In this document: positions 10,042 to 22,577 of the stretch, piece by piece
Layout of the letters: the number at the start of each line of letters is the position of its first letter
How positions within the stretch are numbered: the first letter of the stretch is position 1
Assembly (NCBI GenBank): GCA_900617975.1
Contig: UZAE01012644.1
Coordinates: 1 to 31,949, forward strand
DNA: 31,949 nucleotides
Origin: Rodentolepis nana
Taxonomy: Eukaryota > Platyhelminthes > Cestoda > Cyclophyllidea > Hymenolepididae
Direction: 5' to 3'
The notes under the pieces: model-generated
What the model saw: the letters and a program-made list of their open reading frames with translations, nothing else
The model's database searches: none
What the model was told of the DNA's origin: nothing
Position numbers and translations under genes: made by a program

Positions 10042-10533
10042 TTATTTTTCATTCGGAAATCCATAATTCTCTGATCCACCCAGTGGACAGATGCCGTGTT
10101 TCTTAAAAAGCAAATTAGAAAAACGTTAGTTTAATATTAAAAAAAACTATTCATAACAGCTTGCAATACGCCTTAAATGAACATAAGATTATTTGTTTAC
10201 TTACCGCAATTAGAGCTAACATTTCAGGTTGAACTTCGATGCAATTTTGCGAACGTCGAAGCCGGAAAAAGTGGAGCCCCCTTTTCTCCGCATCTAGAAT
10301 TTAATTGTTTAAATCAGGATTTATCTTTTAACATTTTCGTATCGATTTTAGTTTAGAACACAAATTTAAAAGAAATAATGACTTACTAAACTTACCATCG
10401 TCAATAACTTCTACTAATTGCTGCAATTTGTAGTAGAAAAAATATTAACGTTAAATAAACTCTACTTACTGACTTCATTAAATTCAGCAAAGATGAGACC
10501 AACGAAGCAGATGAGAAGAATATAGCACTTCAT
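10042..10533 (-). CDS. secreted peptide precursor, four exons, family not recognised
   Basis: Coding exons on the minus strand: 10470-10533, 10396-10413, 10205-10293 and 10042-10101, giving 76 residues. The donors are all GTAAGT. The last acceptor has a CTAAC branch-point-like site and a pyrimidine run. An alternative pairing (10474-10533 with 10396-10420) gives 77 residues. The start is the first ATG after an in-frame upstream stop. The product opens with a signal peptide (MKCYILLICFVGLIFA), then an acidic stretch ending AEKR, then a furin-type RLRR site, then a C-terminal part with two cysteines 16 residues apart that ends at TAA. Signal, acidic pro-part and basic cleavage sites are the layout of neuropeptide and venom-peptide precursors. 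AEKR also fits the processing motif described for spider venom precursors. With only two cysteines it is not a knottin. The function is unknown to me. Introns of about 56-103 nt are short for a spider. Confidence 0.8.
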
Positions 10534-10575
10534 TTTCACAATTACTTAGAAGATGTAGAGTAAGGGAAAGTGGGG

Positions 10576-10583
10576 ATTTTATA
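10576..10583 (-). promoter_or_regulatory. TATA box of the peptide gene
   Basis: TATAAAAT on the minus strand lies 43 bases upstream of the start codon. That places transcription start near 10550-10556 and leaves a 5' untranslated region of about 20 nt. CCAAT-like sites in the same orientation lie further upstream, at about 10613-10618 and 10639-10644. The spacing fits an RNA polymerase II core promoter. Confidence 0.6.
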
Positions 10584-12790
10584 ATTTATGATGGATAAGT
10601 GCTTGAAAATTCATTGGTCATTTAGTTTTTCCAAATCGGCCAATTAGAATCCCCTTCGACAGCATATGAGAAAGTCATATACTCTTAATTCAAGTAAAAT
10701 CTCATTTAAATAAAATAGAAATAGTGGAATCGGTAAAAATTTTGTACTTAACAAGGGTTTAAACTATTCAATACATATTTTTGGACGCCTTCACAATACC
10801 TTCCTTTGTTTGACGGTAAATCATCTCGGGTTTTCATACGGAACCTCCCGTTAATAATCATACTTACTCATAGTGGTTAGTTTCAATATGGGCTACGATA
10901 CTGATACCCCAGAGTTGGCACACGTACACATTGGTTATTAAAATATCAATGAAATATCTTATGTTGCCTAATATTAAAGCATTTTAAAAGCAGTACACAG
11001 GTTTTTATCCTTTCTATTTCTTTTTATTTCCCTGGCAATACCAATCTTTTTAACATCCTCGACCACGTAGAGTGCTTTCAACAAGTTTATTGATAGAAAT
11101 TGTTGTGGTAGGGAAAAGTCCACAATTGTGGGTGGTAGTAATTTCGTTATTGAATTTAACATTACAATGATCCTATTTAAGTAGGATCCTATTCTTTGAT
11201 CTTTCACAGTTATGACTTAAAAAATGAAAGAACTTTGAGACTTAATGTCCACTCGCCATACTTAAGAACTTACAGGAATGTGTGACCATTCAAAGTTTAA
11301 ATAAAATCCTCATAAGTAGATAACGTCTGCCAACCCTCTGAATAAACACTAGAAAATATCAAAAAAGAAAATAATTTGTATTCAATTGTAGATCTATGGA
11401 CAGAAATATTTGGAATCAATTAATATCCTGAACAAAATAATTGAAATTGGTGTTCGAATAAGACAAGATTAGAGGATATAAATAAATAAATAAATATATT
11501 TATATTTAATTGAAATATCTATTCATACTATTTGGACAAACGGTGATTGAAATTACATTTAAGAATCTACCAATAATAATGTATATAATGTATTTGAGAT
11601 ATGTGCATTTGATTGCCTGTAATTGACAAAATGGTTGCCCATCAACGTAACGATCGAAAAGTATTTTCATCGTATTACCTTCAGACATATTAATTAAAAT
11701 CAAAAATTAGTAAGTGAATAAAACGCTATGCATGGAACCAATATCCGCAATGCTAATGTTCAAGTCTTATTCTTCTAGGTCTTTGAAAATGCAAAATGGA
11801 TATTCTGACGCCCAAAGAAACAGAAACTTTCTTAGGTAAGGTTGCTAATCATGCATGCTTTAAATTTCAAGTCAATAATATCATTCCCAGCGCTCTTACT
11901 ACCAATTTTTACTCTGTTCCCCAACTAGTTCGATTAATAAACGCTCCAGAAATTGAAAAAAAATCAACAAGGCACGGAAACAGGCATTCAAGAGAAATTA
12001 TAACTCAACTCATTAGACCTTTTTGAACGGTATTGTAGAACATCAATAGCTTAGCATCTTGTACTTTTCTAAGGGCATACAAAGTATTACACTATTACGA
12101 CTGGAAGTGATTTCTCAGTTTCTCTCAAGCAAATTTTTATGTAAAAAAGGACCGTAACCAGTCATTTAAATAAAAGAATATTTCTTGTCCTATTGGCCAC
12201 TTTACATATCCAACAATTTATGTCATAAAATTGTCCATTATTCTTGCATTCAACAATCTGGAAATAATGCGCGGACGTGAATTTGGAAATTATGTATTTC
12301 ACAAACCATTGTTTGTTTTGATTTTAACCCCTAATCCTAAGAAAAGACTTTTAAATAAGTTGAATTAAACTATTTTATCAATATGAACGCCTGAGTTGAA
12401 AAATAAAGCATTATGACATTAGTCGCATCCATCTTAACCCCCCTTTAGTTAAAAATCACATTAACACATATATATTGGGTCAAGTAAATATTTTTATCAA
12501 AGCAATCACATTTAACTTACCTGAGAAAAAAAATCCACTAAATTGCTAAAATATTTAAAGGTTTAATATGAAAAGAAAAGGCTTGTGATATATGGTGTTT
12601 CTAAACAGAAAGAAAGATCTATTACTATAAGCAATCAAACTAAATGCATTCAATAATGATTTCATTGGTATTTAACACCACTAAAATGAGAGCGAATTGA
12701 CGTGTACCTCATATAAGTGGTTATTGCATTTTATACTGTGCTATAGGTCAATGTATGTACTCTAATATTGAGGTTTCCATCTTCCAGATA
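10584..12790. other. gene-free stretch upstream of the peptide gene
   Basis: No gene can be supported. The frames 10974-11207 (-), 11506-11703 (-) and 11796-12026 (+) have no recognised domain. Segment 11779-11835 (+) looks exon-like, with a TTCTTCTAG acceptor and a GTAAGG donor around 57 bases that have one open frame, but nothing connects to it. A short AAAT repeat lies at about 11480-11498. Confidence 0.45.
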
Positions 12791-12805
12791 AGTCCCTTAA
12801 AAGGT
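12791..12805 (+). repeat. target-site duplication, left, imperfect
   Basis: This matches 13133-13147 at 13 of 15 positions, including eight identical bases at the inner end (TAAAAGGT). Confidence 0.75.
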
Positions 12806-13132
12806 TTATTCACTTATTTATATCAAATGGCAGGCGTTTTGATAGTTATCAATAGCCATTTTGTGGACTTCAGGCTTCACAGAGGGGAAGTAACATCAAA
12901 GTGAAAGAAAGCCGAGAGGCGGGGAAGAGAAGTATGCTTCAAAGACGCAAAAGAGACAGACACAAAGGTAGAAAAAAGGTGAGATGAGTACTGTTGAAGT
13001 GGTCGAATAAGAAATACTGTCGGGTCATGGTAGTTTGAAGTCAGCAGTCAACTGTCTATTAATGAACTTTTTTGGCGTATGAGTATACGTTGCCCAGGGT
13101 GCACCACGTTGCAATAAGTCTATCACACAACC
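12806..13132 (-). mobile_element. short retroposon (SINE-like), copy 4
   Basis: A 327-bp minus-orientation copy with a diverged 15-bp target-site duplication, so probably an older insertion. The tail at the left reads TTATTTATATCAAATGG. The head at the right has lost both the CACGTG core (CCACGTTG) and the antisense splice-donor motif. The internal C-rich tract is short (GGCGGGG in plus orientation). Confidence 0.88.
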
Positions 13133-13147
13133 AGTCACCTAAAAGGT
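13133..13147 (+). repeat. target-site duplication, right, imperfect
   Basis: Partner of 12791-12805 with two mismatches in 15 bp. Confidence 0.75.
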
Positions 13148-16006
13148 AAAACATAACATGTTGATTTGTTCCCCTTCAAACATGAGTGGACGGTTATAAT
13201 TAAATTTACATTCATTTAATTTTAAAGACTTTTCATACTCTAAGATTCGATTTTCTGCAATGGAATATATATTTTTACTTTCGAAATAAACGTGCTTTTC
13301 GCCTTTCATTATTGATTTCGTCGGGGAAATGTTGGGATTCTAGGCCAATATTTTTTTATGAGCATTGCTCCAGTTAAATTTTTCTTTGATTAATTATTTA
13401 CCATTTATGTCGCTTACAACAATTTCAATGAAGTTGACTTGAAGATAAGTGTCACTAACTTTGCAAGTAAATAAGTAAAAAGAGATAATTGTACAGCAAT
13501 TAACAAGTACTAAATGCTAACAGTGAAATTTTAGGTCTTTTCATGGAATTTGTCTTTCGGAATATCACGCTACATTATCAATGCATTCTGCTTGCAAAAA
13601 ACTAGTTTGGGCTTCTTTTTAATTATTTAAACAAAATGGAGAAGTACACTGATAAATCAAACATTTTGGCAAGGCGCTAATTGGACACTAAATTTGTGGC
13701 AGGCATTTGTTCCAAAGAATGAGATTATTCATAAAGTTTGGATTTTGGAACTTTCCTAAAGATATGGGTGAATGCTATTCAATATGATAAAATAAAATAA
13801 CGCCACATTTAAGATCTCCTCTCTTTTCTTCATAGTTAAAACTCATATTTCTTAAATTTGTATTGCTACACACAGGAAAGTATTTCAAATCATGTCAGAC
13901 CTAGTATAGATAAATCAATAAGCATTTCTATAATTCAGATTTTTGTGAGTGCAATAGAACACATCTATCTAACACGTGTCCTTGTTAGTCATATCTAACT
14001 ACCTCAATAGTTTGAAAAAGAAGACTTAGCTTGAGCAGATACAGTACGTTTTTACGCACTAAATTTTAAGGACATTTTTTAAGTAAAAAATTACAGCATC
14101 CATTTATGATCCTTCGATTGTACAGGCTAATCACTTACGGAATTCTTTCAAAATCTTAAAAAACCAGGGAAATCAAGGTTCTGACTTCTATAATAATTTT
14201 TTCAAACGCACTTTTTCGCGTTATTCAGGCTCTTTTTATAAGTCATTTCTTAATCCTCTAGTTGGAAAAAACTCATTTTACCGCAGATAAAGGCCTCTTA
14301 TTTTTAGTTTTAGTATTTTATTATTTATTTAATTAAGTCATCGCCATAATCTTTAACCTTACCTACTTTCAGTTTTATTTACATAATATATTTTGTAGTA
14401 AAATCACACATAATAATGAAACAGCTATAATTGCCAAATATCTGCTACCTCTACAAAAAAATTTTTCTTCAAGCTAAACTCTGTTATTTTTGTTTTTATT
14501 TGTCAAGTGCATAAATGCGTCTCCAAACGCAAAAAAAATGATCCTTTTTCCCTGTCTTTGTGTCACAGTGTCTATTTTTTGAGCTCATTAATTAAGATAT
14601 CATTTCAAGGACACACTGTATGACATATGGTATTATTCTCAAGAAGGTAAGAGAAGCAGTTTGGAAAATTTGAAATTCCTTACCCTGCTTCCCATTCAAC
14701 GTCTTTTATCCCTGTTATGCGATCTTCCCTTCAATCACCTTTTGTAGCTTCCATTTTTTAGCCAAAGAAGTCTCCAAGTATGCATATCATCTCAGGCGGC
14801 CAAACATATAATTTAACGTATCCGATTTTCTTCTTTTAACACAAATCGTCAACAACGCACGGAATATAGCACTTTGGTAGTTTCCCCACCAAATTTTACC
14901 TCGTCGTCAAGCGATTTCGTCTGCTTTGTAGTTAAATGCATCTAAAAGTGAATCTTTAGGAAAATTCAATTTCAGAAGAATTTCAACCCATATCTCATAG
15001 AAGTTCATGGTGTCAGTAGTTACCTCTTTTGTCACGCTACAAGAAATTTATCTAAGAGAATCTTTCTATTTATCCTCTGCGCCAAATCCTTAATTTGCAG
15101 ATTTGTTTATTTATCATCGTCTGCAAATCAATATTACAGAAGGACCGCTTTGACAACTTGATCTCTAATTAATAATTATGCCAAGGAATAATTGGTTCTG
15201 CTTTCAACAGTTATCTTTTAATCATAATTTAGTAGAATCGAATACAGGGCTTTAAAATCTATCAGTAAATCAAATGGGTATGAGATCATACTCATTTGGT
15301 TATTTATTAATTTCTGAAATAGTTTGTTGATCTAGATCTGCACCTGCAAATATCTATGATGTCATACCATTTTCATTTCATTTTTATTAAAAAAATGTTT
15401 TAGCCATTTAAATTGACCACTCAGTTTGTCTAATCGATCATGATCATAAAAGGCTGAAACCTACTTAATTTTCTAAATTAACAATATTAATCTAATATCA
15501 ATATGCTATTTCAATCATACTAATTAGTAAGTAATCCGAGTTGTACCCCTGTCTTACGCTTCTCTTAAAAGTCCATTTTTCTTTTAAACCTCTAGTAAGA
15601 CAATTTGGTCTAAAAAAGAAGAATCGATAATCGCGGATTATATTCCAAAAACTCAATAAAATAGTACACATAGGGGAGAAATGGAAAGGTCGTTTTCAGT
15701 TCACATCGTTTGACAGCAGCGATTAACGTATTCTTGAATTTAGGATGTACAGGTAATACCGCCACTTCGCATATCCGTCCCAGCAATTCAAATACTGTTT
15801 GTGCCTTGAACTTATAACATTTTCAAATTTTGAAATTTCAGTCACAAATGTTCTTCTAAAGCCTTTAATATAACCCTATTAACGTCATCATTGCATTTCA
15901 TATAGAACGTACAGCTCCAAAAGATTATATATCTCACAACTAGTTTTTGTTGTACATCCTTCCAAGGGTTTTATTGCAATTAAAATATTGAGCAGCGGTA
16001 TTTCTT
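13148..16006. other. gene-free AT-rich stretch
   Basis: About 2.9 kb without a supportable gene, RNA or repeat. A less AT-rich patch at about 14640-15010 shows no sustained open frame that I can relate to a family. Confidence 0.45.
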
Positions 16007-16010
16007 ATAT

Positions 16011-16020
16011 TTTTGTATAA
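16011..16020 (+). repeat. target-site duplication, left
   Basis: TTTTGTATAA recurs exactly at 16334-16343. The match extends outward as ATAT if one T is gapped. Confidence 0.8.
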
Positions 16021-16333
16021 GAGGTGTGTGATAGACTTACCTCCACGTGGTGCACCCTGGGCAACGTATACTCATACGGCAAAAAAGTCGATTACCTGGC
16101 AGTTGACTTCAAACTACCATGACCCCACCGTATGTCATATTCGACTACTTTCACAGTACTCATTCTACATTTTTTTACTTAACTACCTTCGTCTTTGATA
16201 CACTCTTCTGTTCCCCCCCCCCTCTTGAATTTTTTACACTATGATGTTCCTTTCCCTCTATGAAGACTAAAGTCAACTTAAGGGCTAATGATAACCGTCA
16301 AAACGCCTGCTATTTGATATAATAATAATAATA
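16021..16333 (+). mobile_element. short retroposon (SINE-like), copy 5
   Basis: A 313-bp plus-orientation copy and one of the best preserved. It starts GAGGTGTGTGATAGACTTAC, has an intact CCACGTGG and an internal C homopolymer at about 16215-16223, and its 3' domain ends in TAA/ATA repeats instead of the ATAA repeats of other copies. It is flanked by a 10-bp target-site duplication. The open frame at 16013-16198 begins outside the element, has no recognised domain and is not a gene. Confidence 0.9.
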
Positions 16334-16343
16334 TTTTGTATAA
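16334..16343 (+). repeat. target-site duplication, right
   Basis: Exact copy of 16011-16020. Confidence 0.8.
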
Positions 16344-17785
16344 TATTTCTTGAAATCTCCTAGAGATACGGTTTCATTGAACTTAAAATTTATTCCCTAG
16401 ATTCTGAGCATTATCATCAATTCAGAAAATAGCTGTAATAGTCGGCTTTCAGGGTTTTAAACAGCTTTTGCACTTTCTTCCAAGTTAAGAGATGCTACTC
16501 CTTGTTCTTATTGCGTAGACCAGTCCATTAAAAAGAGCGCGGTTGAGAGTCCTTCGTCCATTTTTCCGATGCGTCAAACAAAATTTGTGCATTTATTGTG
16601 GCAACGAGTAGATGAGAAATAAATATCACCTATTGAAGGTAACTATATCACCTTTAGAATAAATTGAACACAACATCTTATCAAATTATCTAAAAATGTC
16701 ATTATTTAAAGTAATATTCAATGAATTATTACCATCTTCAATTTGGATCAAATAAAAAGATCTGAATTTTTGAACTTGGAGCTGACAGTCACTAATGGAA
16801 TAGATGTCATGAGGAACCGGAATTTAATTGGTTTGGCTGTCTTTTGTATTTCTGTTTTAGCTGAAATTGCTAGATGACATTTTCTGTCAGAGAGTTAAGA
16901 CTCAATAATTTACATTTCCACCCACAAATCCTCTTATTGGGTTTTCAGAGTACTAAGTTTAAGGACAATTTATTATTTTGCGTGCGAATGTGCGGTTAAA
17001 TTACCTATAAAAACCATATCAAATTGTTCAGAATTTTTTCCAGCATTTCAAGGCATTCGTTGGACGTGTTCACGTGGTTTCGGATGCCAAGGTTAATTAT
17101 GATATTCTGATAAGCATAGCTGTTTGGCCACCCTTATCTTTTCAGAAGTATTTGGAAATACCTATTTTATCTAAAGTTGACAAGTATTAGATTTGCTAGT
17201 ATAGTGAGGTAGATTCCCTCTACAATATTTTAAAGGCTTTGGAACTTACCAAATACGACATTAAATACATTTTAGCTTTGACAAACTGAACAATTTAAGC
17301 ACTTGAATTTAATTAAATAGATACCTTCCGCTTAATACTGGCTTAATAAAATTTAACTGGTGTGCCATCTTTTATTGGTGTTTACTTGAAATTCACAGGG
17401 AATAAAATATAAACCTCCCTCTCTATTGATGTTAATAATAATACTGAATATTAACAATATCCTCATTTCAATCCCCTGAAAATGTCAAATTTTATACCAG
17501 ATTAAAAGATATAATTAATGCTAATTTTGATGAAAATTGTAAATAAAAATTAATATCTCCTGTTTTCGTTTATTAATCAATGATCTGAATGTATTGTGAA
17601 AAACGAAAAAAAATTTTAAAGCCTCATTCAATGCATTTTAAAATGATTGGCAATGATTTATTAAAACTTATTGAAAGACATTTTCACTTTAAAAGAAAAA
17701 ATTGAAATAAAGTAATCTTATCCTTTTTGGAGTTTTACAGTTGTTTAATTTTTTCCAAGATTCTCTCCATTCTCATAACAAACGA
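16344..17785. other. gene-free AT-rich stretch
   Basis: No gene supported. A GC-richer patch at about 16480-16610 has no frame I can relate to a family. Confidence 0.45.
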
Positions 17786-17794
17786 TTTATTGCC

Positions 17795-17926
17795 TTAATT
17801 CTTAGCTTGCGATAGTTCATCGCTAGCTAATTCCAGAACTGAATCCACGTATTTCAGTGATTCGGCACAATCATCAAAGTACCAAATTAGTAATATCACT
17901 TCCTGGGCTTCAATAGATTGATACAT
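17795..17926 (-). CDS. possible small ORF or terminal exon, unknown
   Basis: A 43-codon ATG-to-TAA frame whose codons look more protein-like than its surroundings. It has a hydrophobic start (about residues 9-15), then an acidic run containing YFDDCAESL and ELASDEL. An AATAAA lies at 17786-17791, immediately after the stop. The same frame stays open for another 19 codons beyond the TAA. It could be the last exon of a gene to the right, a standalone small protein, a decayed mobile-element fragment, or chance. YFDD recalls the reverse-transcriptase box, but the flanking residues do not support that. I recognise no family. Confidence 0.25.
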   Translation of the reverse strand: MYQSIEAQEVILLIWYFDDCAESLKYVDSVLELASDELSQAKN

Positions 17927-20900
17927 ATTATTCGAAGATTAAAAATAAAATCCAATCTGGCTGGATGCCTCTTTAAAATAAATGAAACACGTCATATCCC
18001 GAAATATCAGTAAATTTGAAGTACTCTGTGTTTCTATACTTCTTTTTTTTTAAACTCATCTATCAAACTATTTATTAAAATTCACTAATTTTGTCTGTGT
18101 CTTTAAATGCAAAATTTTAATAAATACATTTTTAATGAATGATATTTGTATGTTCCATTAGTAAAAGGTAATTTTAATATATAAATAATTATTCTATCTC
18201 CATTAGCAATATGACTAAATTCCTTCGGTAAATTATAGTTTATTGGGGAATTAAACTGTAGAAATCAACGAGCATAAATATTCATTAAGTTAAATTTACT
18301 GAGACTTTAAAGGCCTCAAAAGGTTAATATTGCAAATCGTTATTTTTGAAGAAAATAATTTCCATTTAGAATAGAATAATTGTTCTTCACTAGTAATACT
18401 TTGATATTTATATTGATTTTGAAGTAGAGGAGTCGGCTTTATTTGCTTTGGGGATATTTAATTTCAACAACGGCATTTGCTTTGAGGTAAGATGTGAAAA
18501 AGATAAAAAAATAATATAATAACTGAAATTTGCTTATCATCTTACTCTTTGCGATTTTTTAGCATATATTAAAATCTTTCAACTTCAGTCACATCTAATA
18601 ATAAGCGTGTACAACTATCTCGTATTCTACAAAATATTAATAAAATAATTTGTACCTTTCAACTTTTGATACTTTGTGAATTTTAACACAATTTGAGTAA
18701 TGCTCAAAACGTATATATTTCACGGAAATTGGTAAATGTTTTTTATATTCTTTTACACAAAAAAGTTATTTAGTAGATTTGCGAATGAATATTTCCTAGA
18801 TAGAATTCAAGAATGCAGAGTTTTAAATACTTTAGTCAGATCAGTGTAGTGATAATATCTGGAATAAACTTAAAGTTCTGAAACAAATTCAAATAAAGAT
18901 ACGTTGGCCAAATTTCTAACTAAAATTTACTGCATGTTGAGATGCTAAATATACATTGATAATGTGACTTGTTTAAGCTGCTCAAATTCCAGCCTGTAAG
19001 AAAAAAGCTGATTGACAAAAAAATATTATTCCAGCAACCAGACAATACCTGATTACTTGGTGAAATAAAAAGCTTGTATATAAAAAATGAACTCTGTGTG
19101 AATGTGATCAGAAGAAGAGTAAGTGTTGAAGAAAATGATTGCTCCCTCCATGAACCATGAATCAACAGTGTCGCTACTTTTAATAGGAGAATTCGGCTGA
19201 GTTAATCTAACTTCAATCGCCAATTTTAATAACTAACTTCATTCGAATATGCATGCCGTTATAAAGGCCTCATTGATTAATGCATATCAGGTTAAATTTT
19301 TGAAAGTTTATAAAAAATATTAACCATGTCTCAAAATTCTGAAGATATTTTGTGATGAAGTGTTATATTTTGATTCAACCTCCAAATTAACCACTTTAAA
19401 CATATCATACATTGATTATTCCTTTTTTAATTTTAAAGAATATTGCGTTATCTTATTTTTTCAATGAAGCTCAGCATGTGTTTCATAATTTAATTATTTC
19501 CACGATGAATTTCAAAGATTAATGAATCTTTCATTTAATTGCGCGTTTGGACATGGCACCATCACCCAATCATTTGAAACTTTTAGGCTTCATGGATATC
19601 ATTCACGTAACATATCACTTTTTCCCTAAATATTTGAGGATTATTTTTTTATGAAAATAGTTGACTTTGAATTATCTAATCAAAAGTTCAGTTTAATCAA
19701 AATTTTTTGGGGTATTCTATAACACTGATATGCAATTTATTTTCAACCAAATAAAATTTATTTTTGGAACATCATAGCTTGAAATTCATTTTAATATGTA
19801 TATAATTGGAAGTAAATGACAGTATATTGAAATCAAAGAACTTGATTTATTTTAAATTATGAATATGGAGGTCCGCATGCTCTCAAAGTTACAAATTTCA
19901 CTTACTAATGCACATACACACATTGTTTCTTATTTGACCCTCAGTTTCATGCTTTTGATAATTGTCAGAATACTTAAGAATTATTCAAAAAATTAGCTGA
20001 TTTCTTCTTTTAACTTACTACAGGTTCAATTAAATTCTTATAAAGGCGGAAAGCGATTAAAAGTGAACAGTGATATTTAAATTTACCGACTTGAAATGTT
20101 TAAATTAAATCTCATGAATTAAAGTATATTTAATTTGTTAATATAATAATATAACTGCTAATGCGGAACAAAAGAATACCGATAACCTACATTTATAAGG
20201 ATTATATAAAACAATTACAATTCACTAACTCCCAATAATTATTAGAATTCGTCCTTCTCATATTAAAAAATTGTTTTTAACCATTCTTTTAATAGCCGTG
20301 TAAATGACTTAGCGAATAAGTATTTAAACATTTCTCGAAACGGCATTATTTAATATTCATTAAATTAATGCAAAGATTGTTTATTTAAAACATTTCAAAT
20401 TTGTCTATGAATTTTGCATTAGCTTTCATATAAGTGAGTCTAAGATGTCTTTTATTTTTATATTTTATAATTTTCCATATTCTTTATTATTAAATTATTG
20501 GTATTGGCTTTTTTACTATAATAAAACCAATAAATAAAAAATATCAATGCATTTTATATAATAGTTTGAGAATTCTAATTTAGAGAATTGAAGTTTAGTA
20601 TCTCAGTCCGTTCGTGAAAGTGCAAAATTATTCATAAATGCGAAATCCTTCGAACGCTAAGCTTTACGCATTGAAAAAATCTGAAAAATTGCTAAGTTTT
20701 GAAAATAAAAATACATGTCAAAGGAGTGTAATTGACAATCACTCCAAGATGATAGTCGTGAGTTAAAATATTTATATACCAATTAATAAGTAATCTCATT
20801 ATTTTGTGATTCAAATGTGCATTATCTTTAGGGAAATTTCTCGTAGACTACCAGAGTTGAAACTGCGGCATAAAATCGGACAAAAAGAGAAAAATTTACA

Positions 20901-22577
20901 ATTAGAAGGTAATAGGGTTAATGAAAACCAGTATTTCGTTTCAATCCGCTAAACGTATTACTTCACAAGTAATTGAAATTGAGTGCTTATCTTCTCAGTA
21001 ATTCCTCTGAATGTTCAGTTTGCTCAATTGTCATTCCTATTGACTTACGAGGCTACTAAATAGGTCTTACGTCAATTACTAAATGTAATATATTTGTCAT
21101 TTCCCTTCCGTTTGCTGCCTTGCACGATGTTTTTTACTCAGTTTCTACATACAACAAATGCAATGGTGAAATAAGACATATTTGGGCCACTAAAACGGAT
21201 TATGATTTTAATTATGGCACAAATTAATAAATAACTAAAAGCAATTTAATAAATATGGGTAACGTTTTTGAATATTTACTGCCTCCAAAATGTATTTAAT
21301 TGATCATTTTATTTGCTGCCCGCATTTAATGGGGCCAAATATAACATTAAATACTTGTAAATTTGCTGAACATGGTAAGGAGCAACAATTAACATTGATT
21401 ATAACCTAATGTGTTGACAGTTTAATAAATGAGTAAGACACCATTTGTTATATTAAGATTTCATCTCAGGCAATTATTTGTGTTTCGAAAAAACGCCGTT
21501 TGAAATAGTAATTAGACTAATTCGATCAATATTTTTAATGATAGGTTATATAAATTCAGATTGAGTTGGAGGGAACAGCATTAAGTACATACATTATTAT
21601 ATCTAGACACTAATTTTAGTAAAAGAACACTTTAAAATATTTTAAGACAGTTTTACATAATTAGATAAGAATATTAAACAAATTTATCAGTGATTTAAAA
21701 CTAAAAGTGAATTAGCCGTTACGCCTCCCAGAACCAAACTACAAATCGCCGTTTCTGAATAAGTAACCTGTTATTAGATTTAAAACATTTGGTTTAAACT
21801 CGATTTTGCCAAAATGAATGTGATATTTTAATCAGCCATATAGGGATTGGGTAGAAATTGGAAGAAATAATTATGTTTCATTTCCATTTCAAGAGCAATG
21901 TCAACTACTTTTAACCTAACTATCTTTAATATATGAACATATGTATGTGGGTGTGTAGAAAAATATTGCAATATTTACATGGCAGGATATATTTTACGTT
22001 TTTCCACCAATTTACGAAAAATGGTTTTATGAAAATGTTTCCAGCCGAAATTTCGAATAAGGAAATTTTGAAATATATGATTAAAATTTCAACTACCGTA
22101 AGTACTAAAGTCAAATTCAATGGCAAGGCTTAGGCAAAATGTATGTTCGGTAAAAATGTTTCAATCGATTTAAGCAGAATAGGGACAATATAAAAAAATT
22201 AAATACAAATAAAAATATCATTTTTCTACGTTTTAAAGTTATGCTTATAGTACCTACAATTCAAAACTCATTCTCTTTGTTCATATAGCTATTCGATTCG
22301 TTTATTTAAAGAATTTCTCAATTTTTAATCTAAACTTAGCAGGTTAAATAGATAATATAGTGGAAAAGACAAATTCCATTCCTGAATATTTGCCAATTTT
22401 ATTCTAGATTTTTGGGATGAGGCATTGTCATATTGACGAAATATTCAATTTCTTTTAAATAAGCTTAAGTAATTGATTCTTATTTTTTGTTTATTGTTAC
22501 AATTGTTTGAATTGAACTAAAATGATTTCAGGAAAATTTTGAATTTATTATCACTCATAAACCCTGGAAAATGCAAC
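17927..22577. other. long gene-free AT-rich stretch
   Basis: About 4.6 kb without a supportable gene. The open frames 18920-19165 (-), 21926-22126 (-) and 21933-22133 (+) are rich in AT-type codons and have no domain; the last two overlap on opposite strands. No retroposon copies, inverted-repeat elements or RNA genes were seen. Confidence 0.45.

Noticed and set aside
11779..11835. Exon-like segment with acceptor and donor
   Set aside because: The boundaries look acceptable and one frame is open, but 57 bases is too short to judge and no partner exons, start or conserved motif could be found.
16013..16198. 61-codon frame in retroposon copy 5
   Set aside because: It starts with TTG inside the target-site duplication and reads through non-coding retroposon sequence.
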